Assembly: GCA_029721435.1 (NCBI GenBank)
Contig: CM056581.1
Location: 70,480,712-70,544,711 of the forward strand
DNA from: Gymnothorax reevesii
Taxonomy: Eukaryota; Chordata; Actinopteri; Anguilliformes; Muraenidae
DNA: 64,000 nt
Reading direction: 5' to 3'
Shown: piece after piece, positions 1-11,495 of the stretch
Layout of the letters: every line of letters starts with the position of its first letter
Position numbering within the stretch: position 1 is the first letter of the stretch
Notes under the pieces: generated by a model
Told to the model about the DNA's origin: nothing
The model's database searches: none
Seen by the model: the letters and a program-made list of their open reading frames with translations, nothing else
Position numbers and translations under genes: made by a program

Positions 1-197
1 GGATGGCATATATGCAGTGCAACAATGATCTGAAGCATTTCCCAGGCCAGATACACGCAGAGATTCACATTCTGAGCTTAAAACCTCAAAGAAGCGTGTT
101 TTCATGAAAGAGCGTATGGAGACAATATCAGCGCTCTAGCTCGCTTCCTTAAGAAGATAGCAGCCAATTCACTCCTATTTAGTCATACAGTGAAAAT

Positions 198-550
198 TCA
201 CTCATGTTTGTCACTTTCCCACTGATTTACACACAGAATGAAAATTTTTGACATGCAGAAGTTAAAAAAAAGAAAGTTTTTAAAAAAGTGTATATCTTCA
301 CTACAGAGACTCATATTCACTTCCAATAGGCCATAAAAACACATTGGAAAAATGGATGGCATATATGCAGTGCAACAGTGATCTGAAGCATTTCCCAGGC
401 CAGATACACGCAGAGATTCACATTCTGAGCTTAAAACCTCAAAGTAGCGTGTTTTCATGAAAGAGCGTATGGAGACAATATCAGCGCTCTAGGTCGCTTC
501 CTTAAGAAGATAGCAGCCAATTCACTCCTATTTAGTCATACAGTGAAAAT
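198..550. repeat. Exemplar class A monomer (353 bp)
   Basis: Reference copy of the most common monomer. Landmarks are an inverted repeat AGTGAA-aa-TTCACT at 189-202 that spans the chosen boundary, 'cagaatgaaaat' near offset 40, an A8 run plus a TTTTTAAAAAA tract at 263-288, 'cactacagagactcat' near 299, 'ccataaaaacacattgg' near 331, and the 10-bp palindrome TTTCATGAAA at 453-462. The motif 'attcac' or 'ttcact' recurs about six times through the unit. Class A splits into copies with 'aaagtagcg' (here) and copies with 'aaagaagcg' (for example 1964). Confidence 0.9.
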
Positions 551-2316
551 TCACTCATGTTTGTCACTTTCCCACTGATTTACACACAGAATGAAAATTT
601 TTGACATGCAGAAGTTAAAAAAAAGAAAGTTTTTAAAAAAGTGTATATCTTCACTACAGAGACTCATATTCACTTCCAATAGGCCAGAAAAACACATTGG
701 AAAAATGGATGGCATATATGCAGTGCAACAGTGATCTGAAGCATTTCCCAGGCCAGATACACGCAGAGATTCACATTCTGAGCTTAAAACCTCAAAGTAG
801 CGTGTTTTCATGAAAGAGCGTATGGAGACAATATCAGCGCTCTAGGTCGCTTCCTTAAGAAGATAGCAGCCAATTCACTCCTATTTAGTCATACAGTGAA
901 AATTCACTCATGTTTGTCACTTTCCCACTGATTTACACACAGAATGAAAATTTTTGACATGCAGAAGTTAAAAAAAAAGAAAGTTTTTAAAAAAGTGTAT
1001 ATCTTCACTACAGAGACTCATATTCACTTCCAATAGGCCATAAAAACACATTGGAAAAATGGATGGCATATATGCAGTGCAACAGTGATCTGAAGCATTT
1101 CCCAGGCCAGATACACGCAGAGATTCACATTCTGAGCTTAAAACCTCAAAGTAGCGTGTTTTCATGAAAGAGCGTATGGAGACAATATCAGCGCTCTAGC
1201 TCGCTTCCTTAAGAAGATAGAAGCCAATTCACTCCTATTTAGTCATACAGTGAAAATTCACTCATGTTTGTCACTTTCCCACTGATTTACACACAGAATG
1301 AAAATTTTTGACACGCAGAAGTTAAAAAAAAGAAAGTTTTTAAAAAAGTGTATATCTTCACTACAGAGACTCATATTCACTTCCAATAGGCCATAAAAAC
1401 ACATTGGAAAAATGGATGGCATATATGCAGTGCAACAGTGATCTGAAGCATTTCCCAGGCCAGATACACGCAGAGATTCACATTCTGAGCTTAAAACCTC
1501 AAAGTAGCGTGTTTTCATGAAAGAGCGTATGGAGACAATATCAGCGCTCTAGGTCGCTTCCTTAAGAAGATAGCAGCCAATTCACTCCTATTTAGTCATA
1601 CAGTGAAAATTCACTCATGTTTGTCACTTTCCCACTGATTTACACACAGAATGAAAATTTTTGACATGCAGAAGTTAAAAAAAAGAAAGTTTTTAAAAAA
1701 GTGTATATCTTCACTACAGAGACTCATATTCACTTCCAATAGGCCATAAAAACACATTGGAAAAATGGATGGCATATATGCAGTGCAACAGTGATCTCAA
1801 GCATTTCCCAGGCCAGATACACGCAGAGATTCACATTCTGAGCTTAAAACCTCAAGGAAGCGTGTTTTCATGAAAGAGCGTATGGAGACAATATCAGCGC
1901 TCTAGCTCGCTTCCTTAAGAAGATAGCAGCCAATTCACTCCTATTTAGTCATACAGTGAAAATTCACTCATGTTTGTCACTTTCCCACTGATTTACACAC
2001 AGAATGAAAATTTTTGACATGCAGAAGTTAAAAAAAAGAAAGTTTTTAAAAAAGTGTATATCTTCACTACAGAGACTCATATTCACTTCCAATAGGCCAT
2101 AAAAACACATTGGAAAAATGGATGGCATATATGCAGTGCAACAGTGATCTGAAGCATTTCCCAGGCCAGATACACGCAGAGATTCACATTCTGAGCTTAA
2201 AACCTCAAAGAAGCGTGTTTTCATGAAAGAGCGTATGGAGACAATATCAGCGCTCTAGCTCGCTTCCTAAAGAAGATAGCAGCCAATTCACTCCTATTTA
2301 GTCATACAGTGAAAAT

Positions 2317-2668
2317 TCACTCATGTTTGTCACTTTCCCACTGATTTACACACGGATTGAAACTTTTTGACAAGCAGAAGTAAAAAAAAAGAAAGTTTTT
2401 AAAAAAGTGCATATCTTCACTTCAGAGACTCATATTCACTTCCAATAGGCCATACAAGCAAATTGGACAAATTGCTGCCATATATGCAGTGCACAGTGAT
2501 CTGAAGCATTTCCCAGCCCAGATACACGAACAGATTCACTTTCTGAGCTTAAAACCTAGAAGAAGCGTGTTTTCATGAAAGAGCGTATGGAGACAATATC
2601 AGCGCTCTAGCTCGCTTCCTTAAGAAGATAGCAGCCAATTCACTCCTATTTAGTCATACAGTGAAAAT
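2317..2668. repeat. Exemplar class B monomer (352 bp)
   Basis: Class B differs from A along most of its length: 'cggattgaaactttttgac', 'agcagaagtaaaaaa', 'gtgcatatcttcacttcag', 'catacaagcaaattggac', 'attgctgcc', one base fewer at 'tgcacagtg', 'cagcccagatacacgaacag' and 'aacctagaagaagcg'. Full-length B units are also seen at 3728, 9733, 10791, 22793, 39442, 41210, 42624, 44392 and 60989. The unit at 22793 is the retrotransposon target. Confidence 0.88.
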
Positions 2669-4080
2669 TCACTCATGTATGTCACTTTCCCACTGATTTA
2701 CACACAGAATGAAAACTTTTGACATGCAGAAGTTAAAAAAAAGAAAGTTTTTAAAAAAGTGTATATCTTCACTTCAGAGACTAATATTCACTTCCAATAG
2801 GCCATACAAGCACATTGGAAAAATTGGTGGCATATATGCAGTGCAACAGAGATCTGAAGCATTTCCCAGGCCAGATACATGCAGAGATTCACATTCTGAG
2901 CTTAAAACCTCAAAGAAGCGTGTTTTCATGAAAGAGCGTATGGAGACAATATCAGCGCTCTAGCTCGCTTCCCTAAGAAGATAGCAGCCAATTCACTCCT
3001 ATTTAGTCATACAGTGAAAATTCACTCATGTTTGTCACTTTCCCACTGATTTACACACAGAATGAAAATTTTTGACATGCAGAAGTTAAAAAAAAGAAAG
3101 TTTTTAAAAAAGTGTATATCTTCACTACAGAGACTCATATTCACTTCCAATAGGCCATAAAAACACATTGGAAAAATGGATGGCATATATGCAGTGCCAC
3201 AGTGATCTGAAGCATTTCCCAGGCCAGATACACGCAGAGATTCACCTTCTGAGCTTAAAACCTCAAAGAAGCGTGTTTTCATGAAAGAGCGTATGGAGAC
3301 AATATCAGCGCTCTAGCTCGCTTCCTTAAGAAGATAGAAGCCAATTCACTCCTATTTAGTCATACAGTGAAAATTCACTCATGTTTGTCACTTTCCCACT
3401 GATTTACACACAGAATGAAAATTTTTGACATGCAGAAGTTAAAAAAAAGAAAGTTTTTAAAAAAGTGTATATCTTCACTACAGAGACTCATATTCACTTC
3501 CAATAGGCCATAAAAACACATTGGAAAAATGGATGGCATATATGCAGTGCAACAGTGATCTGAAGCATTTCCCAGGCCAGATACACGCAGAGATTCACAT
3601 TCTGAGCTTAAAACCTCAAAGAAGCGTGTTTTCATGAAAGAGCGTATGGAGACAATATCAGCGCTCTAGCTCGCTTCCTTAAGAAGATAGCAGCCAATTC
3701 ACTCCTATTTAGTCATACAGTGAAAATTCACTCATGTTTGTCACTTTCCCACTGATTTACACACGGATTGAAACTTTTTGACAAGCAGAAGTAAAAAAAA
3801 AAGAAAGTTTTTAAAAAAGTGCATATCTTCACTTCAGAGACTCATATTCACTTCCAATAGGCCATACAAGCAAATTGGACAAATTGCTGCCATATATGCA
3901 GTGCACAGTGATCTGAAGCATTTCCCAGCCCAGATACACGAACAGATTCACTTTCTGAGCTTAAAACCTAGAAGAAGCGTGTTTTCATGAAAGAGCGTAT
4001 GGAGACAATATCAGCGCTCTAGCTCGCTTCCTTAAGAAGATAGCAGCCAATTCACTCCTATTTTGTCATACAGTGAAAAT

Positions 4081-4433
4081 TCACTCATGTTTGTCACTTT
4101 CCCACTGATTTACACACAGAATGAAAATTTTTGACACGCAGAAGTTAAAAAAAAGAAAGTTTTTAAAAAAGTGTATATCTTCACTTCAGAGACTAATATT
4201 CACTTCCAATAGGCCATACAAGCACATTGGAAAAATTGGTGGCATATATGCAGTGCAACAGAGATCTGAAGCATTTCCCAGGCCAGATACACGCAGAGAT
4301 TCACATTCTGAGCTTAAAACCTCAAAGAAGCGTGTTTTCATGAAAGAGCGTATGGAGACAATATCAGCGCTCTAGCTCGCTTCCTTAAGAAGATAGCAGC
4401 CAATTCACTCCTATTTAGTCATACAGTGAAAAT
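4081..4433. repeat. Exemplar class C monomer (353 bp)
   Basis: Class C combines an A-like start ('cagaatgaaaat') with 'cacttcagagactaat', 'catacaagcacattgg', 'aaaattggtggc' and 'caacagagatctg', and ends like A with 'cctcaaagaagcg'. Other copies start at 2669, 10085, 11143, 13262, 29205, 30617, 31323, 32029, 32735, 39795, 41563, 42977 and 44745. Copies at 2669, 39795 and 42977 share 'gatacatgcag', and several right-arm copies share 'ctgacctt', so C also has sub-lineages. Confidence 0.88.
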
Positions 4434-7400
4434 TCACTCATGTTTGTCACTTTCCCACTGATTTACACACAGAATGAAAATTTTTGACATGCAGAAGTTA
4501 AAAAAAAGAAAGTTTTTAAAAAAGTGTATATCTTCACTACAGAGACTCATATTCACTTCCAATAGGCCATAAAAACACATTGGAAAAATGGATGGCATAT
4601 ATGCAGTGCAACAGTGATCTGAAGCATTTCCCAGGCCAGATACACGCAGAGATTCACATTCTGAGCTTAAAACCTCAAAGTAGCGTGTTTTCATGAAAGA
4701 GCGTATGGAGACAATATCAGCGCTCTAGGTCGCTTCCTTAAGAAGATAGCAGCCAATTCACTCCTATTTAGTCATACAGTGAAAATTCACTCATGTTTGT
4801 CACTTTCCCACTGATTTACACACAGAATGAAAATTTTTGACATGCAGAAGTTAAAAAAAAGAAAGTTTTTAAAAAAGTGTATATCTTCACTACAGAGACT
4901 CATATTCACTTCCAATAGGCCAGAAAAACACATTGGAAAAATGGATGGCATATATGCAGTGCAACAGTGATCTGAAGCATTTCCCAGGCCAGATACACGC
5001 AGAGATTCACATTCTGAGCTTAAAACCTCAAAGTAGCGTGTTTTCATGAAAGAGCGTATGGAGACAATATCAGCGCTCTAGGTCGCTTCCTTAAGAAGAT
5101 AGCAGCCAATTCACTCCTATTTAGTCATACAGTGAAAATTCACTCATGTTTGTCACTTTCCCACTGATTTACACACAGAATGAAAATTTTTGACATGCAG
5201 AAGTTAAAAAAAAAGAAAGTTTTTAAAAAACTGTATATCTTCACTACAGAGACTCATATTCACTTCCAATAGGCCATAAAAACACATTGGAAAAATGGAT
5301 GGCATATATGCAGTGCAACAGTGATCTGAAGCATTTCCCAGGCCAGATACACGCAGAGATTCACATTCTGAGCTTAAAACCTCAAAGTAGCGTGTTTTCA
5401 TGAAAGAGCGTATGGAGACAATATCAGCGCTCTAGCTCGCTTCCTTAAGAAGATAGAAGCCAATTCACTCCTATTTAGTCATACAGTGAAAATTCACTCA
5501 TGTTTGTCACTTTCCCACTGATTTACACACAGAATGAAAATTTTTGACACGCAGAAGTTAAAAAAAAGAAAGTTTTTAAAAAAGTGTATATCTTCACTAC
5601 AGAGACTCATATTCACTTCCAATAGGCCATAAAAACACATTGGAAAAATGGATGGCATATATGCAGTGCAACAGTGATCTGAAGCATTTCCCAGGCCAGA
5701 TACACGCAGAGATTCACATTCTGAGCTTAAAACCTCAAAGTAGCGTGTTTTCATGAAAGAGCGTATGGAGACAATATCAGCGCTCTAGGTCGCTTCCTTA
5801 AGAAGATAGCAGCCAATTCACTCCTATTTCATCATACAGTGAAAATTCACTCATGTTTGTCACTTTCCCACTGATTTACACACAGAATGAAAATTTTTGA
5901 CATGCAGAAGTTAAAAAAAAAGAAAGTTTTTAAAAAAGTGTATATCTTCACTACAGAGACTCATATTCACTTCCAATAGGCCATAAAAACACATTGGAAA
6001 AATGGATGGCATATATGCAGTGCAACAGTGATCTGAAGCATTTCCCAGGCCAGATACACGCAGAGATTCAAATTCTGAGCTTAAAACCTCAAAGTAGCGT
6101 GTTTTCATGAAAGAGCGTATGGAGACAATATCAGCGCTCTAGCTCGCTTCCTTAAGAAGATAGAAGCCAATTCACTCCTATTTAGTCATACAGTGAAAAT
6201 TCACTCATGTTTGTCACTTTCCCACTGATTTACACACAGAATGAAAATTTTTGACACGCAGAAGTTAAAAAAAAGAAAGTTTTTAAAAAAGTGTATATCT
6301 TCACTACAGAGACTCATATTCACTTCCAATAGGCCATAAAAACACATTGGAAAAATGGATGGCATATATGCAGTGCAACAGTGATCTGAAGCATTTCCCA
6401 GGCCAGATACACGCAGAGATTCACATTCTGAGCTTAAAACCTCAAAGAAGCGTGTTTTCATGAAAGAGCGTATGGAGACAATATCAGCGCTCTAGCTCGC
6501 TTCCTTAAGAAGATAGCAGCCAATTCACTCCTATTTAGTCATACAGTGAAAATTCACTCATGTTTGTCACTTTCCCACTGATTTACACACAGAATGAAAA
6601 TTTTTGACATGCAGAAGTTAAAAAAAAGAAAGTTTTTAAAAAAGTGTATATCTTCACTACAGAGACTCATATTCACTTCCAATAGGCCATAAAAACACAT
6701 TGGAAAAATGGATGGCATATATGCAGTGCAACAGTGATCTGAAGCATTTCCCAGGCCAGATACACGCAGAGATTCACATTCTGAGCTTAAAACCTCAAAG
6801 TAGCGTGTTTTCATGAAAGAGCGTATGGAGACAATATCAGCGCTCTAGGTCGCTTCCTTAAGAAGATAGCAGCCAATTCACTCCTATTTAGTCATACAGT
6901 GAAAATTCACTCATGTTTGTCACTTTCCCACTGATTTACACACAGAATGAAAATTTTTGACATGCAGAAGTTAAAAAAAAGAAAGTTTTTAAAAAAGTGT
7001 AAATCTTCACTACAGAGACTCATATTCACTTCCAATAGGCCAGAAAAACACATTGGAAAAATGGATGGCATATATGCAGTGCAACAGTGATCTGAAGCAT
7101 TTCCCAGGCCAGATACACGCAGAGATTCACATTCTGAGCTTAAAACCTCAAAGTAGCGTGTTTTCATGAAAGAGCGTATGGAGACAATATCAGCGCTCTA
7201 GGTCGCTTCCTTAAGAAGATAGCAGCCAATTCACTCCTATTTAGTCATACAGTGAAAATTCACTCATGTTTGTCACTTTCCCACTGATTTACACACAGAA
7301 TGAAAATTTTTGACATGCAGAAGTTAAAAAAAAAGAAAGTTTTTAAAAAACTGTATATCTTCACTACAGAGACTCATATTCACTTCCAATAGGCCATAAA

Positions 7401-8673
7401 AACACATTGGAAAAATGGATGGCATATATGCAGTGCAACAGTGATCTGAAGCATTTCCCAGGCCAGATACACGCAGAGATTCACATTCTGAGCTTAAAAC
7501 CTCAAAGTAGCGTGTTTTCATGAAAGAGCGTATGGAGACAATATCAGCGCTCTAGCTCGCTTCCTTAAGAAGATAGAAGCCAATTCACTCCTATTTAGTC
7601 ATACAGTGAAAATTCACTCATGTTTGTCACTTTCCCACTGATTTACACACAGAATGAAAATTTTTGACACGCAGAAGTTAAAAAAAAGAAAGTTTTTAAA
7701 AAAGTGTATATCTTCACTACAGAGACTCATATTCACTTCCAATAGGCCATAAAAACACATTGGAAAAATGGATGGCATATATGCAGTGCAACAGTGATCT
7801 GAAGCATTTCCCAGGCCAGATACACGCAGAGATTCACATTCTGAGCTTAAAACCTCAAAGTAGCGTGTTTTCATGAAAGAGCGTATGGAGACAATATCAG
7901 CGCTCTAGGTCGCTTCCTTAAGAAGATAGCAGCCAATTCACTCCTATTTAGTCATACAGTGAAAATTCACTCATGTTTGTCACTTTCCCACTGATTTACA
8001 CACAGAATGAAAATTTTTGACATGCAGAAGTTAAAAAAAAAGAAAGTTTTTAAAAAAGTGTATATCTTCACTACAGAGACTCATATTCACTTCCAATAGG
8101 CCATAAAAACACATTGGAAAAATGGATGGCATATATGCAGTGCAACAGTGATCTGAAGCATTTCCCAGGCCAGATACACGCAGAGATTCACATTCTGAGC
8201 TTAAAACCTCAAAGTAGCGTGTTTTCATGAAAGAGCGTATGGAGACAATATCAGCGCTCTAGCTCGCTTCCTGAAGAAGATAGAAGCCAATTCACTCCTA
8301 TTTAGTCATACAGTGAAAATTCACTCATGTTTGTCACTTTCCCACTGATTTACACACAGAATGAAAATTTTTGACACGCAGAAGTTAAAAAAAAGAAAGT
8401 TTTTAAAAAAGTGTATATCTTCACTACAGAGACTCATATTCACTTCCAATAGGCCATAAAAACACATTGGAAAAATGGATGGCATATATGCAGTGCAACA
8501 GTGATCTGAAGCATTTCCCAGGCCAGATACACGCAGAGATTCACATTCTGAGCTTAAAACCTCAAAGAAGCGTGTTTTCATGAAAGAGCGTATGGAGACA
8601 ATATCAGCGCTCTAGCTCGCTTCCTTAAGAAGATAGCAGCCAATTCACTCCTATTTAGTCATACAGTGAAAAT
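4434..8673. repeat. 6-mer higher-order repeat, 2120 bp, two copies
   Basis: Copies are 4434-6553 and 6554-8673, exactly 2120 bp each. Both carry the same order: A-t; A-t with 'ccagaaaaac'; nine-A unit with the rare 'aaactgtatatc'; A-t with 'gacacgcag'; nine-A unit; A-a with 'gacacgcag'. The shared rare 'aaactg' variant (near 5230 and 7350) shows copying as a block rather than convergence. Small private differences include 'tgtaaatcttc' near 7000, 'tttcatcatac' near 5828 and 'attcaaattctg' near 6067. Confidence 0.9.
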
Positions 8674-9379
8674 TCACTCATGTTTGTCACTTTCCCACTG
8701 ATTTACACACAGAATGAAAATTTTTGACATGCAGAAGTTAAAAAAAAGAAAGTTTTTAAAAAAGTGTATATCTTCACTACAGAGACTCATATTCACTTCC
8801 AATAGGCCATAAAAACACATTGGAAAAATGGATGGCATATATGCAGTGCAACAGTGATCTGAAGCATTTCCCAGGCCAGATACACGCAGAGATTCACATT
8901 CTGAGCTTAAAACCTCAAAGTAGCGTGTTTTCATGAAAGAGCGTATGGAGACAATATCAGCGCTCTAGCTCGCTTCCTTAAGAAGATAGCAGCCAATTCA
9001 CTCCTATTTAGTCATACAGTGAAAATTCACTCATGTTTGTCACTTTCCCACTGATTTACACACAGAATGAAAATTTTTGACATGCAGAAGTTAAAAAAAA
9101 GAAAGTTTTTAAAAAAGTGTATATCTTCACTACAGAGACTCATATTCACTTCCAATAGGCCATAAAAACACATTGGAAAAATGGATGGCATATATGCAGT
9201 GCAACAGTGATCTGAAGCATTTCCCAGGCCAGATACACGCAGAGATTCACATTCTGAGCTTAAAACCTCAAAGTAGCGTGTTTTCATGAAAGAGCGTATG
9301 GAGACAATATCAGCGCTCTAGGTCGCTTCCTTAAGAAGATAGCAGCCAATTCACTCCTATTTAGTCATACAGTGAAAAT
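8674..9379. repeat. Two class A monomers between higher-order blocks
   Basis: Two A-t units (8674 and 9027) continue from the preceding 6-mer and lead into the A-B-C 3-mer at 9380. Nothing else is seen here. Confidence 0.85.
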
Positions 9380-11495
9380 TCACTCATGTTTGTCACTTTC
9401 CCACTGATTTACACACAGAATGAAAATTTTTGACATGCAGAAGTTAAAAAAAAGAAAGTTTTTAAAAAAGTGTATATCTTCACTACAGAGACTCATATTC
9501 ACTTCCAATAGGCCATAAAAACACATTGGAAAAATGGATGGCATATATGCAGTGCAACAGTGATCTGAAGCATTTCCCAGGCCAGATACACGCAGAGATT
9601 CACATTCTGAGCTTAAAACCTCAAAGAAGCGTGTTTTCATGAAAGAGCGTATGGAGACAATATCAGCGCTCTAGCTCGCTTCCTTAAGAAGATAGCAGCC
9701 AATTCACTCCTATTTAGTCATACAGTGAAAATTCACTCATGTTTGTCACTTTCCCACTGATTTACACACGGATTGAAACTTTTTGACAAGCAGAAGTAAA
9801 GAAAAAGAAAGTTTTTAAAAAAGTGCATATCTTCACTTCAGAGACTCATATTCACTTCCAATAGGCCATAAAAGCAAATTGGACAAATTGCTGCCATATA
9901 TGCAGTGCACAGTGATCTGAAGCATTTCCCAGCCCAGATACACGAACAGATTCACTTTCTGAGCTTAAAACCTAGAAGAAGCGTGTTTTCATGAAAGAGC
10001 GTATGGAGACAATATCAGCGCTCTAGCTCGCTTCCTTAAGAAGATAGCAGCCAATTCACTCCTATTTAGTCATACAGTGAAAATTCACTCATGTTTGTCA
10101 CTTTCCCACTGATTTACACACAGAATGAAAATTTTTGACATGCAGAAGTTAAAAAAAAGAAAGTTTTTAAAAAAGTGTATGTCTTCACTTCAGAGACTAA
10201 TATTCACTTCCAATAGGCCATACAAGCACATTGGAAAAATTGGTGGCATATATGCAGTGCAACAGAGATCTGAAGCATTTCCCAGGCCAGATACACGCAG
10301 AGATTCACATTCTGAGCTTAAAACCTCAAAGAAGCGTGTTTTCATGAAAGAGCGTATGGAGACAATATCAGCGCTCTAGCTCGCTTCCTTAAGAAGATAG
10401 CAGCCAATTCACTCCTATTTAGTCATACAGTGAAAATTCACTCATGTTTGTCACTTTCCCACTGATTTACACACAGAATGAAAATTTTTGACATGCAGAA
10501 GTTAAAAAAAAGAAAGTTTTTAAAAAAGTGTATATCTTCACTACAGAGACTCATATTCACTTCCAATAGGCCATAAAAACACATTGGAAAAATGGATGGC
10601 ATATATGCAGTGCAACAGTGATCTGAAGCATTTCCCAGGCCAGATACACGCAGAGATTCACATTCTGAGCTTAAAACCTCAAAGAAGCGTGTTTTCATGA
10701 AAGAGCGTATGGAGACAATATCAGCGCTCTAGCTCGCTTCCTTAAGAAGATAGCAGCCAATTCACTCCTATTTAGTCATACAGTGAAAATTCACTCATGT
10801 TTGTCACTTTCCCACTGATTTACACACGGATTGAAACTTTTTGACAAGCAGAAGTAAAAAAAAAGAAAGTTTTTAAAAAAGTGCATATCTTCACTTCAGA
10901 GACTCATATTCACTTCCAATAGGCCATAAAAGCAAATTGGACAAATTGCTGCCATATATGCAGTGCACAGTGATCTGAAGCATTTCCCAGCCCAGATACA
11001 CGAACAGATTCACTTTCTGAGCTTAAAACCTAGAAGAAGCGTGTTTTCATGAAAGAGCGTATGGAGACAATATCAGCGCTCTAGCTCGCTTCCTTAAGAA
11101 GATAGCAGCCAATTCACTCCTATTTAGTCATACAGTGAAAATTCACTCATGTTTGTCACTTTCCCACTGATTTACACGCAGAATGAAAATTTTTGACATG
11201 CAGAAGTTAAAAAAAAGAAAGTTTTTAAAAAAGTGTATGTCTTCACTTCAGAGACTAATATTCACTTCCAATAGGCCATACAAGCACATTGGAAAAATTG
11301 GTGGCATATATGCAGTGCAACAGAGATCTGAAGCATTTCCCAGGCCAGATACACGCAGAGATTCACATTCTGAGCTTAAAACCTCAAAGAAGCGTGTTTT
11401 CATGAAAGAGCGTATGGAGACAATATCAGCGCTCTAGCTCGCTTCCTTAAGAAGATAGCAGCCAATTCACTCCTATTTAGTCATACAGTGAAAAT
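9380..11495. repeat. 3-mer higher-order repeat (A-B-C), 1058 bp, two copies
   Basis: Copies are 9380-10437 and 10438-11495. Each is A-a, B, C. Both B units have 'ccataaaagcaaattgg' instead of the usual B 'ccatacaagc', and both C units have 'gtgtatgtcttc', so the copies share private variants. The first B has 'agtaaagaaaaag', absent from the second. The second C has 'ttacacgcag'. Confidence 0.9.

Larger units (their letters stand above)
198..4433. repeat. Satellite block of 12 monomers, mixed order
   Basis: Order by start: A-t 198, A-t with 'ccagaaaaac' 551, A9 904, A-t with 'gacacgcag' 1258, A 1611 (unique 'gatctcaag' and 'caaggaagcg'), A-a 1964, B 2317, C 2669, A-a with 'gtgccacag' 3022, A-a 3375, B with ten As 3728, C 4081. 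The first four units repeat the order of the 6-mer that follows at 4434. The later units resemble the B-C-A and A-B-C orders of the right arm near 39089. Confidence 0.8.

Noticed and set aside
198..550. CENP-B box in the satellite
   Set aside because: No match to the core TTCG....A..CGGG was seen in the A, B or C monomer.
198..550. Pol III promoter, tRNA-derived or 5S-derived origin of the satellite
   Set aside because: No convincing A box or B box (GGTTCGANTCC-like) and no tRNA- or 5S-like segment found by eye.
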